Shown here piece after piece: positions 34,830-46,370 of a DNA stretch of 64,000 bases. The notes below the pieces were generated by a model that had not been told where the DNA came from, ran no database searches, and saw only the letters and a program-made list of their open reading frames with translations. The position numbers and the translations under genes are program-made. The stretch covers positions 31,742,946 to 31,806,945 of the forward strand of contig NC_054536.1 in the NCBI RefSeq assembly GCF_017654505.1. Direction: 5' to 3'. This DNA comes from Polyodon spathula. Lineage: Eukaryota > Chordata > Actinopteri > Acipenseriformes > Polyodontidae. Position 1 is the first letter of the stretch, and every line of letters begins with the position of its first letter.

Positions 34830-35590
34830 TGTATGGATGCCATTCTGGCCCCCTTGCGGGTGCAAGGCTTCCGACTGCTAAGCTATCTGGATGACTGGTT
34901 TGTCTGTGCACAGTCAAGGGAGCAATTGGTATAGCGCACAGTGTTAGTCACAGACCACCTCCAACAACTGGGTCTGAAGATGAATTCAAACAAGAGTCGT
35001 CTCGTGCCAAGCCAACAGACCGAGTTTCTGGGTCTGCATCTAGACTCATTGTCCATGGAAGCGACCTTATCATCGCAGAGTTGCCTCAATAGAGTAGTGT
35101 CTCTCCCTATTCAGTTTGAGAAAAACAGTGAGCAGCTAGGGTTAACGGCTGCCGCCTCTCAAGTCCTTCCATTGGGCTTACTATACCAGAGACCTCTTCA
35201 GGCCTGTTTTAATGCCTTCCAGCTGCATCCGCAACGAGACAGACATTGCAAGTTTCATCCAATATCCGCTAGGGTGTGTGCTTGGGTCCTATCTTCCAGA
35301 GGGAAGTGATCACCATAGACGCCTCCAACAAGGGTTGGGGAGCGGTCTGGAATGGGAAAAAGACTCGCGGAGTGTGGACGGGACCTTGGAGTCAGCCCAC
35401 ATCAATGCTCTGGAATTCAGAGCAGTGGACCTCGCCCTATGCCATTTCTTGCCTGTGCTTCAAGGCAAGCATGTGTTAGTGCAGTCAGACAACACCATGG
35501 TAGTGGCATATATCAACCGCCAGGGTGGACTGTGGTCCCATGGCCTTCACCAAATGGTAGCACGGTTGTTGCTGTGGGCACAACCTTGAT
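34830..35590 (+). pseudogene. DIRS-type retrotransposon: reverse transcriptase and RNase H fragment
   Basis: The intact polyprotein would reverse-transcribe the element's RNA and remove the RNA strand. At 34872 a frame starts RLLSYLDDWFVCAQSREQL. YLDDW is the catalytic reverse transcriptase box with the two metal-binding Asp residues intact. After a TAG at 34932 the frame continues LGLKMNSNKSRLVPSQQ and EFLGLHLDS (the LG box). A frameshift leads to the RNase H domain: VITIDASNKGWGAVWNG at about 35308, and then, in another frame, INALEFRAVDLAL and VQSDNTMVVAYINRQGG at about 35480-35530. These blocks and their spacing are typical of DIRS elements. The tyrosine recombinase and termini are missing. 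At least one stop and two frameshifts inactivate it. Confidence 0.8.
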
Positions 35591-36119
35591 TAACCTCCCT
35601 TCCAAGAGTTTAATGAATCCAAAAGTTTTATGACAATATAATTTAAAAACCTGTACAAAAAACCTCCATGAAATACTACAAGAAGCCTGTCGTTATTGAG
35701 ACCTCTTTTCTTTCAACTTTGAAGTGTTTTGATTGGAGGTCTATGCTATACAGCTGTATAGTGCATGTTTTCTGTTGCTCTTCAAATGCAAATATTTTTT
35801 AATTGACATGATTAGTTTGCACGCTATGGTGTCCCAGGTGTCTTGCTTCTTTAGTGTATCCTTATAATCTGTACGGGACATAGTTGAGGGTATTTTTGCA
35901 CCCTGAAAACCAGTCTTTTATTTGCCATCTCTCACTGTACATAGTACAGATAACGTCACACAACAACACTTCAGTTTATTGGTCTAAGTGGAAAAGTTTT
36001 CCACCATGCCGCTTTTCCGTTCCTCACTCAGTTTAATTGCACCCATTCAAAACAAAAGATTATATATTTTTTTGCCGCACGGTTTACCACTTTCCGCGTT
36101 CCACTACCGCGCCCAGTGT
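35591..36119. other. Spacer, nothing recognised
   Basis: No coding or element signal. Confidence 0.5.
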
Positions 36120-36540
36120 AATCAGACCTTAATAGGTTCTGCAATAACTACAGCAGCTATTTTTAATAAAAACAGATCCAGGCCATCAGGACCTACCGAC
36201 TTCTTACAGTCAATAGCTTGCAAAGATTTTAAAATATCAGCTACTGGAAAAGGACAACATTGAAAGCTGTATGAACATGGGGAGGATAGACTGTTACTAT
36301 TGGAGTCGCATAGAACTTCGAAAAGAGGCATCACTGCTTTGATCTTCAAAAATATGAAATGCTCATTAATGGCATTCCACATATTAATCTTATCAGAAAT
36401 AATTTTCAAAGGGAAGAAAAATACAACTGGGTAAAACAAAAAGCTAAGATAAAGCAAGACTTCATTAAGTTTTATGTGCTTTTGTACATTGATGATTTCT
36501 CTTTTGACAACATTTTTTTAGTTTCTCAGATCCTGAGAAT
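36120..36540 (-). pseudogene. LINE reverse transcriptase N-terminal fragment
   Basis: On the minus strand the frame ends with ILKSLQAIDCKKSVGPDGLD at about 36190-36250, then LFLLKIAAVVIAEPI. This is the opening block of non-LTR reverse transcriptases (K.S.GPDG, then a helix before the fingers). Upstream, NMWNAINEHFIFLKIK resembles the segment between endonuclease and reverse transcriptase where such proteins have a W...N.HF pattern. No endonuclease, YADD box or tail is visible. The clade cannot be fixed; L2 or Rex-like is possible. Confidence 0.6.
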
Positions 36541-36972
36541 GTAATGGAAGCGAGTCAAAATGAAGGAAATCATAACATAAACATAGATCATCTTTATGAG
36601 GAATTCTGCACTAGTCGATATTTGATCGAAAAACATCAAGAAATTACATTCCCATATCTGTCAGTGAAATGTGTAGAAGAAAGCGTGCAAAACTTGTTTG
36701 TATTTGTTGTTTGTACTTCGGGTACCAGGATCAAACCTGTAGTGAGGATTTATCCTTAATGGGGAATACATGGTTGGACAAACAGAACAGATGCAGAGTA
36801 GATCTAATTAAAAGCAGATTTAATTAAAAGCAGATTTAATTAAACGCGAACTCAAAAGATTTCTTCAGCGCTGTACAACAAGATTTGGAGTTGCTGAGTG
36901 CTGCAAAAAACAGCAAGAAATACCCCTGGTGGTATAAGTGAGTGCTGCTTATTAATTCTAAAAATACTATGA
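36541..36972. other. Spacer, nothing recognised
   Basis: A short plus-strand frame of 71 codons (36544-36759) carries no known motif. Near 36795-36845 a short TTAATTAAAAGCAGA unit is repeated in tandem two to three times. Confidence 0.45.
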
Positions 36973-37016
36973 ACTACTACTACTACGACTACTATTACTA
37001 CTACTACTACTACTAC

Positions 37017-37051
<35 letters not shown>
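36973..37051. repeat. (ACT)n-(AAT)n compound microsatellite
   Basis: ACT repeats switch to AAT repeats at about 37017. Both parts are nearly pure. Confidence 0.95.
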
Positions 37052-37052
<1 letters not shown>

Positions 37053-37195
37053 AGTGATCTCCGACTAAGAGAACACCCCTGGGGAAGCAAGCGAAGTGTT
37101 CTTAAAGCTGAAATATTCTCTAAGATGGAGTTGACCACTAGCCACTTTCTGGTCCTATGTTGGAACTGGTCCGACATTGGACCACAAAGGGTTAA
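37053..37195. mobile_element. Candidate DNA transposon ends (pogo-like and piggyBac-like)
   Basis: CAGTGATCTCCGACTAAGAG at 37053, preceded by TA, resembles a pogo/Tigger terminal repeat. GACCACAAAGGG followed by TTAA at 37192-37195 resembles the right end of a piggyBac-like element (compare 39756-39773). Neither has a partner end in this window. These are probably fragments. Confidence 0.25.
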
Positions 37196-38590
37196 ATTCT
37201 GGTGTGTGTGTTTAAGATACGGAGCTGTGCTTTCCTGACTATTACTAAATATACATACTAATTACCCTGACAAAGAAAGAATCGCTTAGCTGCAAAAATT
37301 AGCGAGATAAAATACTGTCATACCTATTCAGACCAAAAGCGGTCAAATTGACCGATACATATAAAACATATTATAACAATTAAATGTTGCGGTATTATTT
37401 GTATTCATTAGTCAGGACTTTAGCCATGTATTGAAGTTTGATTATATCAGTCTGCATTCCTCAAGTGAGCTGTCTGTTGACATTTCAATTGTTTCAGTGA
37501 GGCTCCTGATAGCTCGTTAAATCAGCCTTGACAGCTCATGGCACCAGGCTGTTTGTCTGCACTGGTTACTATAAGTCACTCGTTTTTTCTATGGAATTAA
37601 TTATGTGGCAGACTAAGGGTAAAAGGAGAGGCCAAAAGACTACGGGCCCGATCTTCAATCTTCGCTAAATCCCCTCGCTAAATTTGTGTCTGGCAAAAAA
37701 ATTGTGCTTTGGCACAAAATGAGAGATATTCCAAAACGGCACAAAGCAGTTGCGAGACACTGGAATATAACAGTTTTTTGAGCAATTCGCAAATCTGTTT
37801 GTGTCTCGCAAAACCGTTTGTGCATTCACTACCAATATAGCAACTGCACACAACAGCCAAGCGAGAATGCAGAATGATGGACAGTCATCATTAGTAATGG
37901 CATTACGCCAACAAGCTGCTATCATTGGTGTCACCACAATATGTACCGATATGACAGCAGACAAGACCACACAATATGTCGTGCACACATACATACGGAC
38001 CATTCAAATATACAGTTGGCTCCACAGCTAAGTGCCGACTTTTCAAATTAATGAACTGATAACGCCAATGTTTTATTGAATATATACAGTATTGTATCAC
38101 GAGGAAATACTATATCGGTTTCTTTAAAGGCCAGCTGATCTGACATAGCTGTATGTATTTGAAGTATTTTTATTTTTTTTTTTCTATATATATATTTTTT
38201 TTTTATATAAGTCGTGCCGTGACAAAGTCTACTGTGGTAGAGCACTCTCTGATTTGTAAATGTACCAAGTTTATTCAGCTGCAAAGTAAACATCAATCAA
38301 GCATTTTTATATACACAATACATAGAATTGCGTTGTTATTCATTCTACTCACCCATTTGTACATCATGACTAAGTCCAGTTTGTAAGTTTTTGAATGTCA
38401 CCAGAATAGATTTTTTTTCATTATGACATTCTAAATACACCCTTAAAATGTTAATTGTAGCCTACTGTGATTTCTCAATAAATGAACTGTCTCTGTACAA
38501 TTAGCAACATTGACATTCAGCAGACTGGACAGCTGCATAAACGGCCAGAAATTACAGTTAACAGAACTGTTTGTCCTGCCTCAGCTAACT
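37196..38590. other. AT-rich spacer, nothing firmly recognised
   Basis: There are overlapping short frames on both strands around 37660-38100, of which the longest is 112 codons on the minus strand. They lie in a segment that starts CGGGCCCGATCTTCAATC, a start seen in some MITE families. No inverted end was found. Confidence 0.35.
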
Positions 38591-38596
38591 TATGAT

Positions 38597-38968
38597 TGGA
38601 CTGCTGCAGAGAAAATACAGGTCTTTGATTGGTTGATTTAGGAAAACATAAGCATGCCTTTCACAGCAAGAGTGCTCTGACGGTGATTGGCTGAAACTAG
38701 ACCAACAGAACTGCCTTTCCAGCTCCTTTTTATGCCATGCAGCTGGGCTTAATTGATCATCAATTAGTCAGCCCCAGCCACATTCCGCACATGGATTTGG
38801 CAGAGTTGAAATTAACCCTATCCCTGCCAAACTTAAATTCAAAAGTTTCAACTTTATTTACAACTGCAAAAACCTGCCTTATCTAGTACACACATGTTCT
38901 ATATTTTATTTAAACTATACATATAAACAATACATTATTTACATGTGCAGGGCTTTTGCCCTGCCACA
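38597..38968 (-). mobile_element. Candidate solo LTR, family B-like, possible TSD ATGAT
   Basis: On the minus strand it begins TGTGGCAGGGCAAAAGCCCTG, like the block at 18134-18509. It contains GGCATAAAAAGGAGC as a possible promoter. ATGAT flanks it at 38592-38596 and 38969-38973. With that left limit it would be 372 bases and end in TCCA. The left boundary is a guess supported only by the 5-base match, and no AATAAA is visible in the expected place. Confidence 0.35.
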
Positions 38969-39199
38969 ATGATGTTCCTGAATAAAACTACAACTTATAT
39001 TCAATTGTTTGCCTTTCATTAGAATATGTATGTTGTTTTAATTGACTGGTCATGATTGTTCTAGGTATGCCTATAAATGCGAACATTCTAGTGTTTAACT
39101 GTTTGACAAATCTACACCCAACATGCAGAAGTTAAATGGCTACTCTCATATTTGTAATGCCCTAGAGAAAAAACGTTTTTTTTCCAATTAAATATTTAA

Positions 39200-39769
39200 C
39201 CCTTAGCGATCCATTTATTCAGTGCTTGTCAAGCATGTCAGGTCCAATTTATTTTCACACGCGCTGTTTATTTACACGCGTTGTAAATTTTTTTTTTTTT
39301 TTTCAGAGTATAACAGGTTCAAAAGGCATTGAATCACACACAAAAAAAACACTCAGTACTGTATCTACAACCAAGCCCCTTGTTCGCTGTATTTTTCACA
39401 TACCTCTTTATAGACGTGCATACTGATAAATCCTCTCCTGATCACTCGTTTTATCACCAAACTCCTCAATAATGCGATCCACGTCATTATTTTATTACTA
39501 TAACATCTCAAAATGCTCTGCAAATGTCTGTGATATTCTTTGAGCCCTGGATGCAGAAGCAGCTACCTCCTTTGTTATGTCCGTGTTATCTCTGTAATGC
39601 ATGGGGCTATGAGAAACGCCTTTTTTCAGTTTCATTCGGCTCCTGTCGGTCTCACCCATCCATTGAAAGGTTTTCTCAGCCTTTTTTGGAGAAAAAATAA
39701 CTAGAGACCTGTGCTTTACGTCTTTTTGATGAAGGGAAAATTGTAATGTCAGACCTGGACCGCAAAGGG
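39200..39769. mobile_element. piggyBac-like MITE (TTAA-bounded), copy 2
   Basis: A 570-base element lies between TTAA at 39196-39199 and TTAA at 39770-39773. The left end is CCCTTAGCGATCCA and the right end on the other strand is CCCTTTGCGGTCCA, matching at 12 of 14 positions. This is the typical CCCTTTGCGGTCC end of piggyBac-like elements in fish. No transposase frame is present. It is a different family from the one at 13310. Confidence 0.8.
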
Positions 39770-39773
39770 TTAA

Positions 39774-41221
39774 ACGTTACATCCGTACCAACACTACAAT
39801 GGCAGAAAATATATTAATCTAACGTAACAGGTGGGGATAGCAGGGTAATAAGGTGATGGCCATAATTAACAGTCATCTTGTATATAAAATGCACCTGTAA
39901 AATAGGGGAAATAGGGCATTCCTTTGCCTGCTGTGCTGCTGTGTGACTGTGTCCTGGGTTATAGAGTTTGTCAAGTTTTCCCCACTTGTTACCTTGTTAG
40001 TGTATTTTGTGTACAGGATGTGAGCATTATTTATTTCACTGGGTGATATGCCTGGCAGGTCTGGTCTGGGGCTTGGTGATCAGAGGAGAGTTCACCTGGT
40101 AAACATTGTCCCCAGGTGGTGTCACTGCTTGGCCTGCCTGTGCTCACTCTCGCTTTTTGTTTTCTTTGAAAACCTATTTTTATCACTGTTAAAATAAGTT
40201 ATCCTGCTCAGAATAACATAACTATAACTTTGTCTCTGACTTTCACTTGTTTGGAATGGGCTAGTATCAGGGAACCACGTGTCATTTTATATTCCATACC
40301 TTTTTGGATTCATATTAGATGTTCTATTCCTTTTTAAACTATAGATGGCGTAGTCGAGGTAATATCTGTATATTTTCATGAAACTGACGACAACTACACT
40401 TACATGCAACAGCCATAGGCGGACTTATGTTTAAACACCCCAATGTACAATAGGTGGCTAAAAACATATCATGTTTTATTAACACTCTATAACATAGTTA
40501 TTAAGTGTCTATTGTATATTTATAAAACATTTATAAAACAATAATAATATAAAGTGCTACCACACTATGTTTTTAAATATTTCTGTGCTTACAGGTAATT
40601 AGATATTATGATCGGTAAATGTATTTTATAGAAAGTAATGATTTGTATCTCAATCCAAGTTATAGATTGTAAAATTCATATGAATCAAAGTGATTGACTA
40701 AGTACATGTATGGTAGTTATCTTCAAAAATACGTCACAAATTACTTATTTGTAAACACATGCACAATGTTTAGTCATGATAATAGCGATGGTTAAATATA
40801 CAGTGATTGTTTTTATTATTTTTTCAACAAAAGTTTAAAAAACGTACTGCAAGACTAATTCATTCTGGTATTTTCCAGATACAAGCTTCTTTAGATGTTT
40901 GTCATGTGATTGGGGTGTAACGCCTCTAATGATAATGTACTTGGAAGCTACACGAGCAGGACCAACTGATCGCAACGCTCTAGAGGCTCCAAGTCTGCAG
41001 AGATACCCCCTTTCAACTGCTTTGCCAATGCAATGAGGTATGCAGCAACTATTTCTGTATTAACCATTGTCTGTTATACTGCATATGTCACTTGTGTATT
41101 AATTATACACTTAATTGGCCGGGATGATGGCAATTGCTCATTGGAGGAATTGAGTATAATATTATTGCTAAGAAACCCTGGTGAAGTGCAATTGGTTGAT
41201 GAACTGTAGTAATTATAATAA
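39774..41221. other. AT-rich spacer, nothing recognised
   Basis: About 1.4 kb with no coding or repeat signal recognised. Confidence 0.5.
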
Positions 41222-41226
41222 CAGGC

Positions 41227-42575
41227 TGTGGCAAAGTGGGTGTGTGCAGATGATGCTAATACAGCAGTGCCAAAGAAACAGACAGACAATGATATCCAGT
41301 GCAATTGTGTTTATTGGTTATAATTTGTCCAAAGCCTGAAGGCAAACAACAGTAAACAATAATGAACTACAGTGATACAGAGGCGTGTATCATTTTATTT
41401 GTAATTCCCAGGGTTTGACCCGTAACAAAACGTCCCGTCCTTTATACACCCACACATAACACAAAACACATACACAGGTACTTTAGTGAGTCAATTAGTG
41501 CTCATGGTGCAAATACAGTTCTCCGTGAAAACAAGGGAAGTACTGGTGTCCAGTTATGTTGCTTTCCTTCGGCTACAGCTCCGGATTGTGTAAGTAGTCT
41601 AAATAACAAACAGTTTTTATTTGAGACATTACAAACAAACAAAACACAGTTTCACATTTCTCTATTTAGGCTGTTTTCTAACCATTTACAATGGAACAGA
41701 TCACTTTACTACGTCCCTTATTTATACCCACACTCATAACCCCTTGGTTAATGAACGCATCCGCTCCTCCAATCCGCGGATGTGTCACAAAGACGGCCAC
41801 AGTGTGTGACGACAGACCAGAAACAGAAACTGACTCAGAACACAGGTTTTGGAATGGTGAAGGCGCTGATGCTCAGTTTAATACTTAAACAGACAGAAAA
41901 TAAAAGGTTTGTAACAAAACAGCATACGGCACATGAGGCCAAAATAAATAGACAAACAAAACGAATAGACACTGACAAAACAAGGTGGATGAATGCTACA
42001 CAAAACAATTGATATTTATAATTACGCTTCTCGCTCTCTCTCCCCTGTTCTCCACTCCCGAACACACAACACCGAGTGGGTGAAAACATGCAGCTTTTAT
42101 GCAGCTGTACCTTGACTCAATTGCTAATCAATCATTCAATTGAAGGCGCGGTACAACTGCACCTGAATTAATAAAGTGCAATTCCCCATGCTCACATATT
42201 ATTACATTTTACTTGCACGTGAAGTGCTGTGCAATCCTCGTGCCTAAATACAAATATACATTTTAAACACTCTGTATTACACAGACCCGTTTATATCCCG
42301 TGTACCAATGACTATTCACCAACATTAACACACAACATACAACAAAAAATACACACAGGGGCGGGCACCGTGCCACAGGATGCCACGCCGTTTCCCATCC
42401 GGGTCATTGAGTTTGTGTACCATAGCTCCACTCCCTTTCTAGATGGCCGACTTCCACCTAACCCTGGGAATAAACTGTCATGTCATTTAGTCCAGGTTAC
42501 TCAGTTCCCTTTACACAGCACCCTCGCAGGTCAGGAAGGAGACCTAACACCAAGAATCATTTGATCTCTGTCACA
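41227..42575 (-). mobile_element. Solo LTR, TSD CAGGC, interrupted by a second LTR
   Basis: The perfect duplication CAGGC lies at 41222-41226 and 42576-42580. On the minus strand the element begins TGTGACAGAGATC and ends CCACTTTGCCACA. TATAAA at 41721-41726 and AATAAA at 41310-41315 on the minus strand support that orientation. Without the nested element its length is about 749 bases. A second TATA-like string near 41430-41460 repeats the CGTCCC...TTTATACCCACAC pattern of 41713-41735. Confidence 0.9.
41783..42377 (-). mobile_element. Solo LTR, family A copy 2, TSD GGATG, nested in another LTR
   Basis: The perfect duplication GGATG lies at 41778-41782 and 42378-42382. On the minus strand it begins TGTGGCACGGTGCCCGCC and ends CCGTCTTTGTGACA. 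It matches the LTR at 9487-10054 (plus strand) closely, including GGGATATAAACGGG with TATAAA at 42290-42295 on the minus strand. The length is 595 bases. It lies inside the CAGGC LTR and is therefore younger. Confidence 0.93.
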
Positions 42576-42580
42576 CAGGC

Positions 42581-43524
42581 CTAAAAATTACAGTGTTTTC
42601 ACATGGTAAGGTAGAGCGAGCTTAAAGCTTTATTTTGGCCTATTCCTAACAATCAGAATCTAGTTAATGGATTTGCAGCATGTTAAAAGCTTACAAACTA
42701 GAAGGGTGTTTGCCAAACACAAATCACAGCAGTGTGTGCAGTTGCAAATGCTCATAGATCTATTGACAGCCATCAGATGGGAGTTTTTGGTTGTTAAGAA
42801 GAATGATTTTGTTATACTGTAAAATGTAGGACTGAGGAACTGAAATGCTGTCCACTTGGCCAGCCCCCTTTCATCAGTTGGGAAATGTATTGATTTTTTA
42901 ATTGAATTTCCCAACTATTTACTCTCTCCAGTCAATCCTCTCGCAGAGCCCTGTGTCCTCCTGATTTCCATGTAATTGCCTACCAGCCAAATGGCTACAG
43001 AGAAGGCAAATCTCTGCTCTGCAAGACAGGCCAGGAAGAAAAACCATTCAGTTACCAACGGCAGCAAAAATAATGCTTTCAAGGGAATCAAAAAAGACAA
43101 TCTTGTTATACAAAAATGGGCATCGGACACATGCAACTGGAGTTAAATGTTTTATTTTTTGAGAACACATGTTAATAAAACAGTGAGCAGATAACTTCAA
43201 TTACCAGACTGTGGCTCTACTTCCATCTGGGAATGCTGAGAGAGCCTGCTGATGATAGTAAATTAATTTTGTTTTTAATTAGAGGCTGCCCCCCTCTCCC
43301 CTCTCCTTCCCCATCTTGAGCGCATTATCATAAGTAATTAGGAATCCCTCAGTATTTGCAGGATTTTAATTTAAAATAAATGTGTTGATTTGAACATTTC
43401 ATTTTAGTTTACAGTAGGTTGTCATGTATAATTAAGATAAGACGAATAATTCAAAATCAGCTTTTTATTTTATTCTCCAAAGACTGCTGAAATTTAGATA
43501 AAAAAAAAGATGCTTGTCTTTAGA
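42581..43524. other. Spacer, nothing recognised
   Basis: There are short minus-strand frames of up to 84 codons and no motifs. Confidence 0.5.
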
Positions 43525-43805
43525 GGAGGCTGTGTGGTCCAGTGGTTAAAGAAATGGGCTTGTAACCAGGAGATCCCCAGTATAAATCCCATCTCACTCA
43601 CTGACTTACTGTGTGACCCTGAGCAAGTCACTTAATCTTCTTGTGCTCTATCTTTCGGATGAGATGTTGTTGTAAGTGACTCTGCAGCTGATGCATAGTT
43701 CACACACCCTAGTCTCGTATCTTGTAAAGCGCTTTGTGATGGTGGTCCACTATGAAAGGCGCTATATAAAAATAAAGATTATTAATATTATTATTATTAT
43801 TATTA
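43525..43805 (+). mobile_element. tRNA-derived SINE with L2-like 3' tail, full length
   Basis: The head has a perfect RNA polymerase III A box (TGGTCCAGTGG, 43535-43545) and a partly matching B box (AGTATAAATCC, 43579-43589). It is followed by a core (GTGACCCTGAGCAAGTCACTTAA) shared with many vertebrate SINEs. The tail (CTTGTAAAGCGCTTTGTGATG, then CTATATAAAAATAAAG) is L2-LINE-like and ends in an (ATT)n run. The head is too altered to be a tRNA gene. Its mobilisation would need the enzymes of an L2-type LINE, by analogy with other tail-sharing SINEs. Confidence 0.85.
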
Positions 43806-44639
43806 ATAAACAGTATGTATGTTTTTCTGGAGTGGGCTGTGGAAGTTGAAGCAAAGTGTCTTGGGTCTCTGAAACTGAAGGTGTAAACAGGCTCATGTGA
43901 AATTTGTATATTGGTGGGTATTGCAAATGTACAGGGAATAATACACATGTTGCCAGTGCCACATGCTCCTGGAACATCCACACTTCCAAGGAGCATCAAC
44001 CTAGTCCTTAAATAACAATTTTACCCCAACCTTTACAGTAACTCAACAATAACCTTAAAGTCACCATCTGATTTCAAAATTGATATGAAGCAATATTATT
44101 TTTAATAGTGGTATATTATCTATTCAATAGATACTCTTAGAAGGGTATAGCATATACAAAAAAATTGACAATGTGCAAATAAAACCCAGCCACATAATCA
44201 CTCAAGATACCCTGCATTACCCCTTTATAGGGATAGAGGCAGGGCAACAGCACATGGCTTGTTTTGTGCTTGCAGAACTACTTTTGGCCCAGGGCCAGCT
44301 TCATGCATTGATTCAAATTTTACTGGATGTCCCTGTCCGTTCCAAAATCCTACTGATCTTTGTTCACCCTGTGCACTCAATGAGTTCATTGAACCATTGT
44401 ACTGTAACCTCATTCCAGGTTTTAAGCAGATGACAATTTAATGATAACTAAAACCTCGAGGAATCTGTGCACTTCTGTTATACATCTTTAACGTGTAAGA
44501 CAAACATAGAAACAGTGTTTTATATAGTTAAGTGATCTGAATACATGGAAGGAAGCTGCAAAGCATTGACTGCATGTCTCAGTTATATTTTCTTAATTTG
44601 GCAGGCAGTTATTGTGTGTTGTTTAACATGATATGATGG
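43806..44639. other. Spacer, nothing recognised
   Basis: Only short chance frames. Confidence 0.5.
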
Positions 44640-45064
44640 TGTAGCGGAGTATCCCGCCCCTTTGTTTATATTTGTTTATTGTTATTAGTTATTATTATGA
44701 TTTATGTAAATATATGACGACGAAAAGCCAATATTATTATGTATGATTTATATTATATTATCGTTTAGTAGGACGAGTGAGTTGTCGTCTGCCATTATCT
44801 GTTATTGTTTTGTCATTGTTTTAAATACCTTGTGAAAATGCGTGACCGATCAGCTACGCAAGAGATGTGAGTCTAGTGAAAATATATACAGTACAGTTGC
44901 TGCGTATGCTGGGAGTTGTACCAGCACACTACTTGTGTTCATTGTTATGTATTGTTTTGGCCCTTGTGCCCTTTTGTTTATATCAGTGTTTCTGTTCTGT
45001 TTCAGGAGCTTCTCAGTTTGCCCCACTATTCCTTGTTTTGGTTTCATTTCCCTGGTCTGACACA
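44640..45064 (+). mobile_element. Candidate LTR
   Basis: It begins TGTAGCGGAGTATCCCGCCCC and ends CCTGGTCTGACACA, with TG...CA ends. Its start resembles other TGTGGCGGAGT...CCCGCCCC-type LTR starts. The flanks GATGG and GATTA share only GAT, so the duplication is not proven. No clear polyadenylation signal was seen. Confidence 0.4.
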
Positions 45065-45193
45065 GATTAATTTTGTCATGCAAACATTTCTCTGCACATC
45101 TAACTTCACTCTTGTTGCTTGAATCAATTACAATTGAATAATTGACCAATTACTATTGGTTGGGCATACAAACACAAAACCCTTTTTTTAAAG

Positions 45194-46362
45194 CAGAGCT
45201 TCCCAAAGTGCAGCCAGGGGGCCAAATGCGGCCCGCGAGAACCTTTGGTGCAGGGAAGATGCTCAAAGACTGTGATATCAAGACATGAAGGTACCATCCA
45301 AATAACGTTAGGTCTTATTACATTACGCAGCTGAAGTAGCTAGCTAGCTTCTGTAATGTTAAGAGAGCGGCTGCAAGAAACGTTATGGTTCAGGCACTTT
45401 TTCTGTTGTAGATTTTATTTTATTATTTTAAGATCAAAACTGTATTCAGCGTCTACTACATCAGGAAAATGCTGTTTGTGCAGTATTTTAGTTTTGGTGT
45501 TCAACTTGGATCTTTCGTTAAGGATCGTACTACTGTAGTACCCGGCTTTAAAATTGTTACTGTTACATTTCTTTTTTGTAGTGTTTCTCAATAAGACTAC
45601 AGTTAGGTTACAGAACAGTAGCTAATAGGATGTTACACAGAAATCGTATGTAATTGCAGAAAAAGCGCCAATGTAATGGCAGATAATTTATGAATCATTA
45701 GTGCTGCACTTTAAATAGAAATGGGTGATTATTATGTTGTATTCAGAAAGAAAAAATAAATAAAAACATCAAGGTAAAACACAGTAACGTCTCTGTTTTA
45801 TTTCTGCACATTTACTATGGAAATAGCTCTAAATGTCCACAACATGGGGCAATTTACATAATTTGTTTAATTTGAATTTTGCACATCTCAAACTATTTGT
45901 ATAGTCCCCAGAGATTTGAATTAAGCGGTGTTCACTGTACATATATTCAGCTCTTAGTGAAGTGGTTAGTTGTCAAGATGCATTCTGCCTCACTACTGAA
46001 AAATAACCCACACAAGAGTTTAATTGGTATATTTTGAAGAGTACCTATTTCGTAATTATCTTCTTTAATTGTTGTGACCAGGACAATGTAAAATGTGACA
46101 ACGTGATTTTGGTGCTCAAACCTAAACCTGTTGTGGCACCAAGACAAAGGATAAAATACACATACATTTCAAAGTTGCTGGTGTTGCAGTGGTAGTAATA
46201 TACATTCCTAATTTAAATACAAAAATGTATAGGAAATAAAAAAAAGATATAATTTGGGACATATTTCGATTTCATGAGTCATACATTCTCTTGTGTGGCC
46301 CCCCCCATCCCATGCAACCTCTGGAAAGTGGCCCTCCATCACCAAAGCTTTGGGAACGCCTG
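45194..46362. mobile_element. Non-autonomous hAT element with perfect 8-base TSD
   Basis: TTTTAAAG flanks the element at 45186-45193 and 46363-46370. The left end is CAGAGCTTCCCAAAGTG, and the right end on the other strand is CAGGCGTTCCCAAAGCT. Both are hAT-type ends, matching at 12 of 17 positions. GC-rich subterminal segments (GGCCAAATGCGGCCCGCG on the left, GGCCCTCCATC on the right) are typical. At 1,169 bases with no transposase frame it depends on another element. The segment near 45905-45940 (TTAAGCGGTGTTCACTGTA) looks like a pogo-type end, perhaps a further nested scrap. Confidence 0.9.
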
Positions 46363-46370
46363 TTTTAAAG

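Noticed and set aside
43527..43600. Possible tRNA gene
   Set aside because: The A box is good, but the B box is poor, no cloverleaf is evident, and the segment is fused to a SINE body and L2-like tail.
44635..45069. TSD for the candidate LTR at 44640-45064
   Set aside because: The flanks GATGG and GATTA agree at only three of five bases, so insertion by integrase is not shown; the LTR is kept only as a low-confidence feature.
45905..45940. Pogo/Tigger-like terminal repeat inside the hAT element
   Set aside because: No partner end or transposase relic was found; one 35-base similarity is not enough for a separate element.
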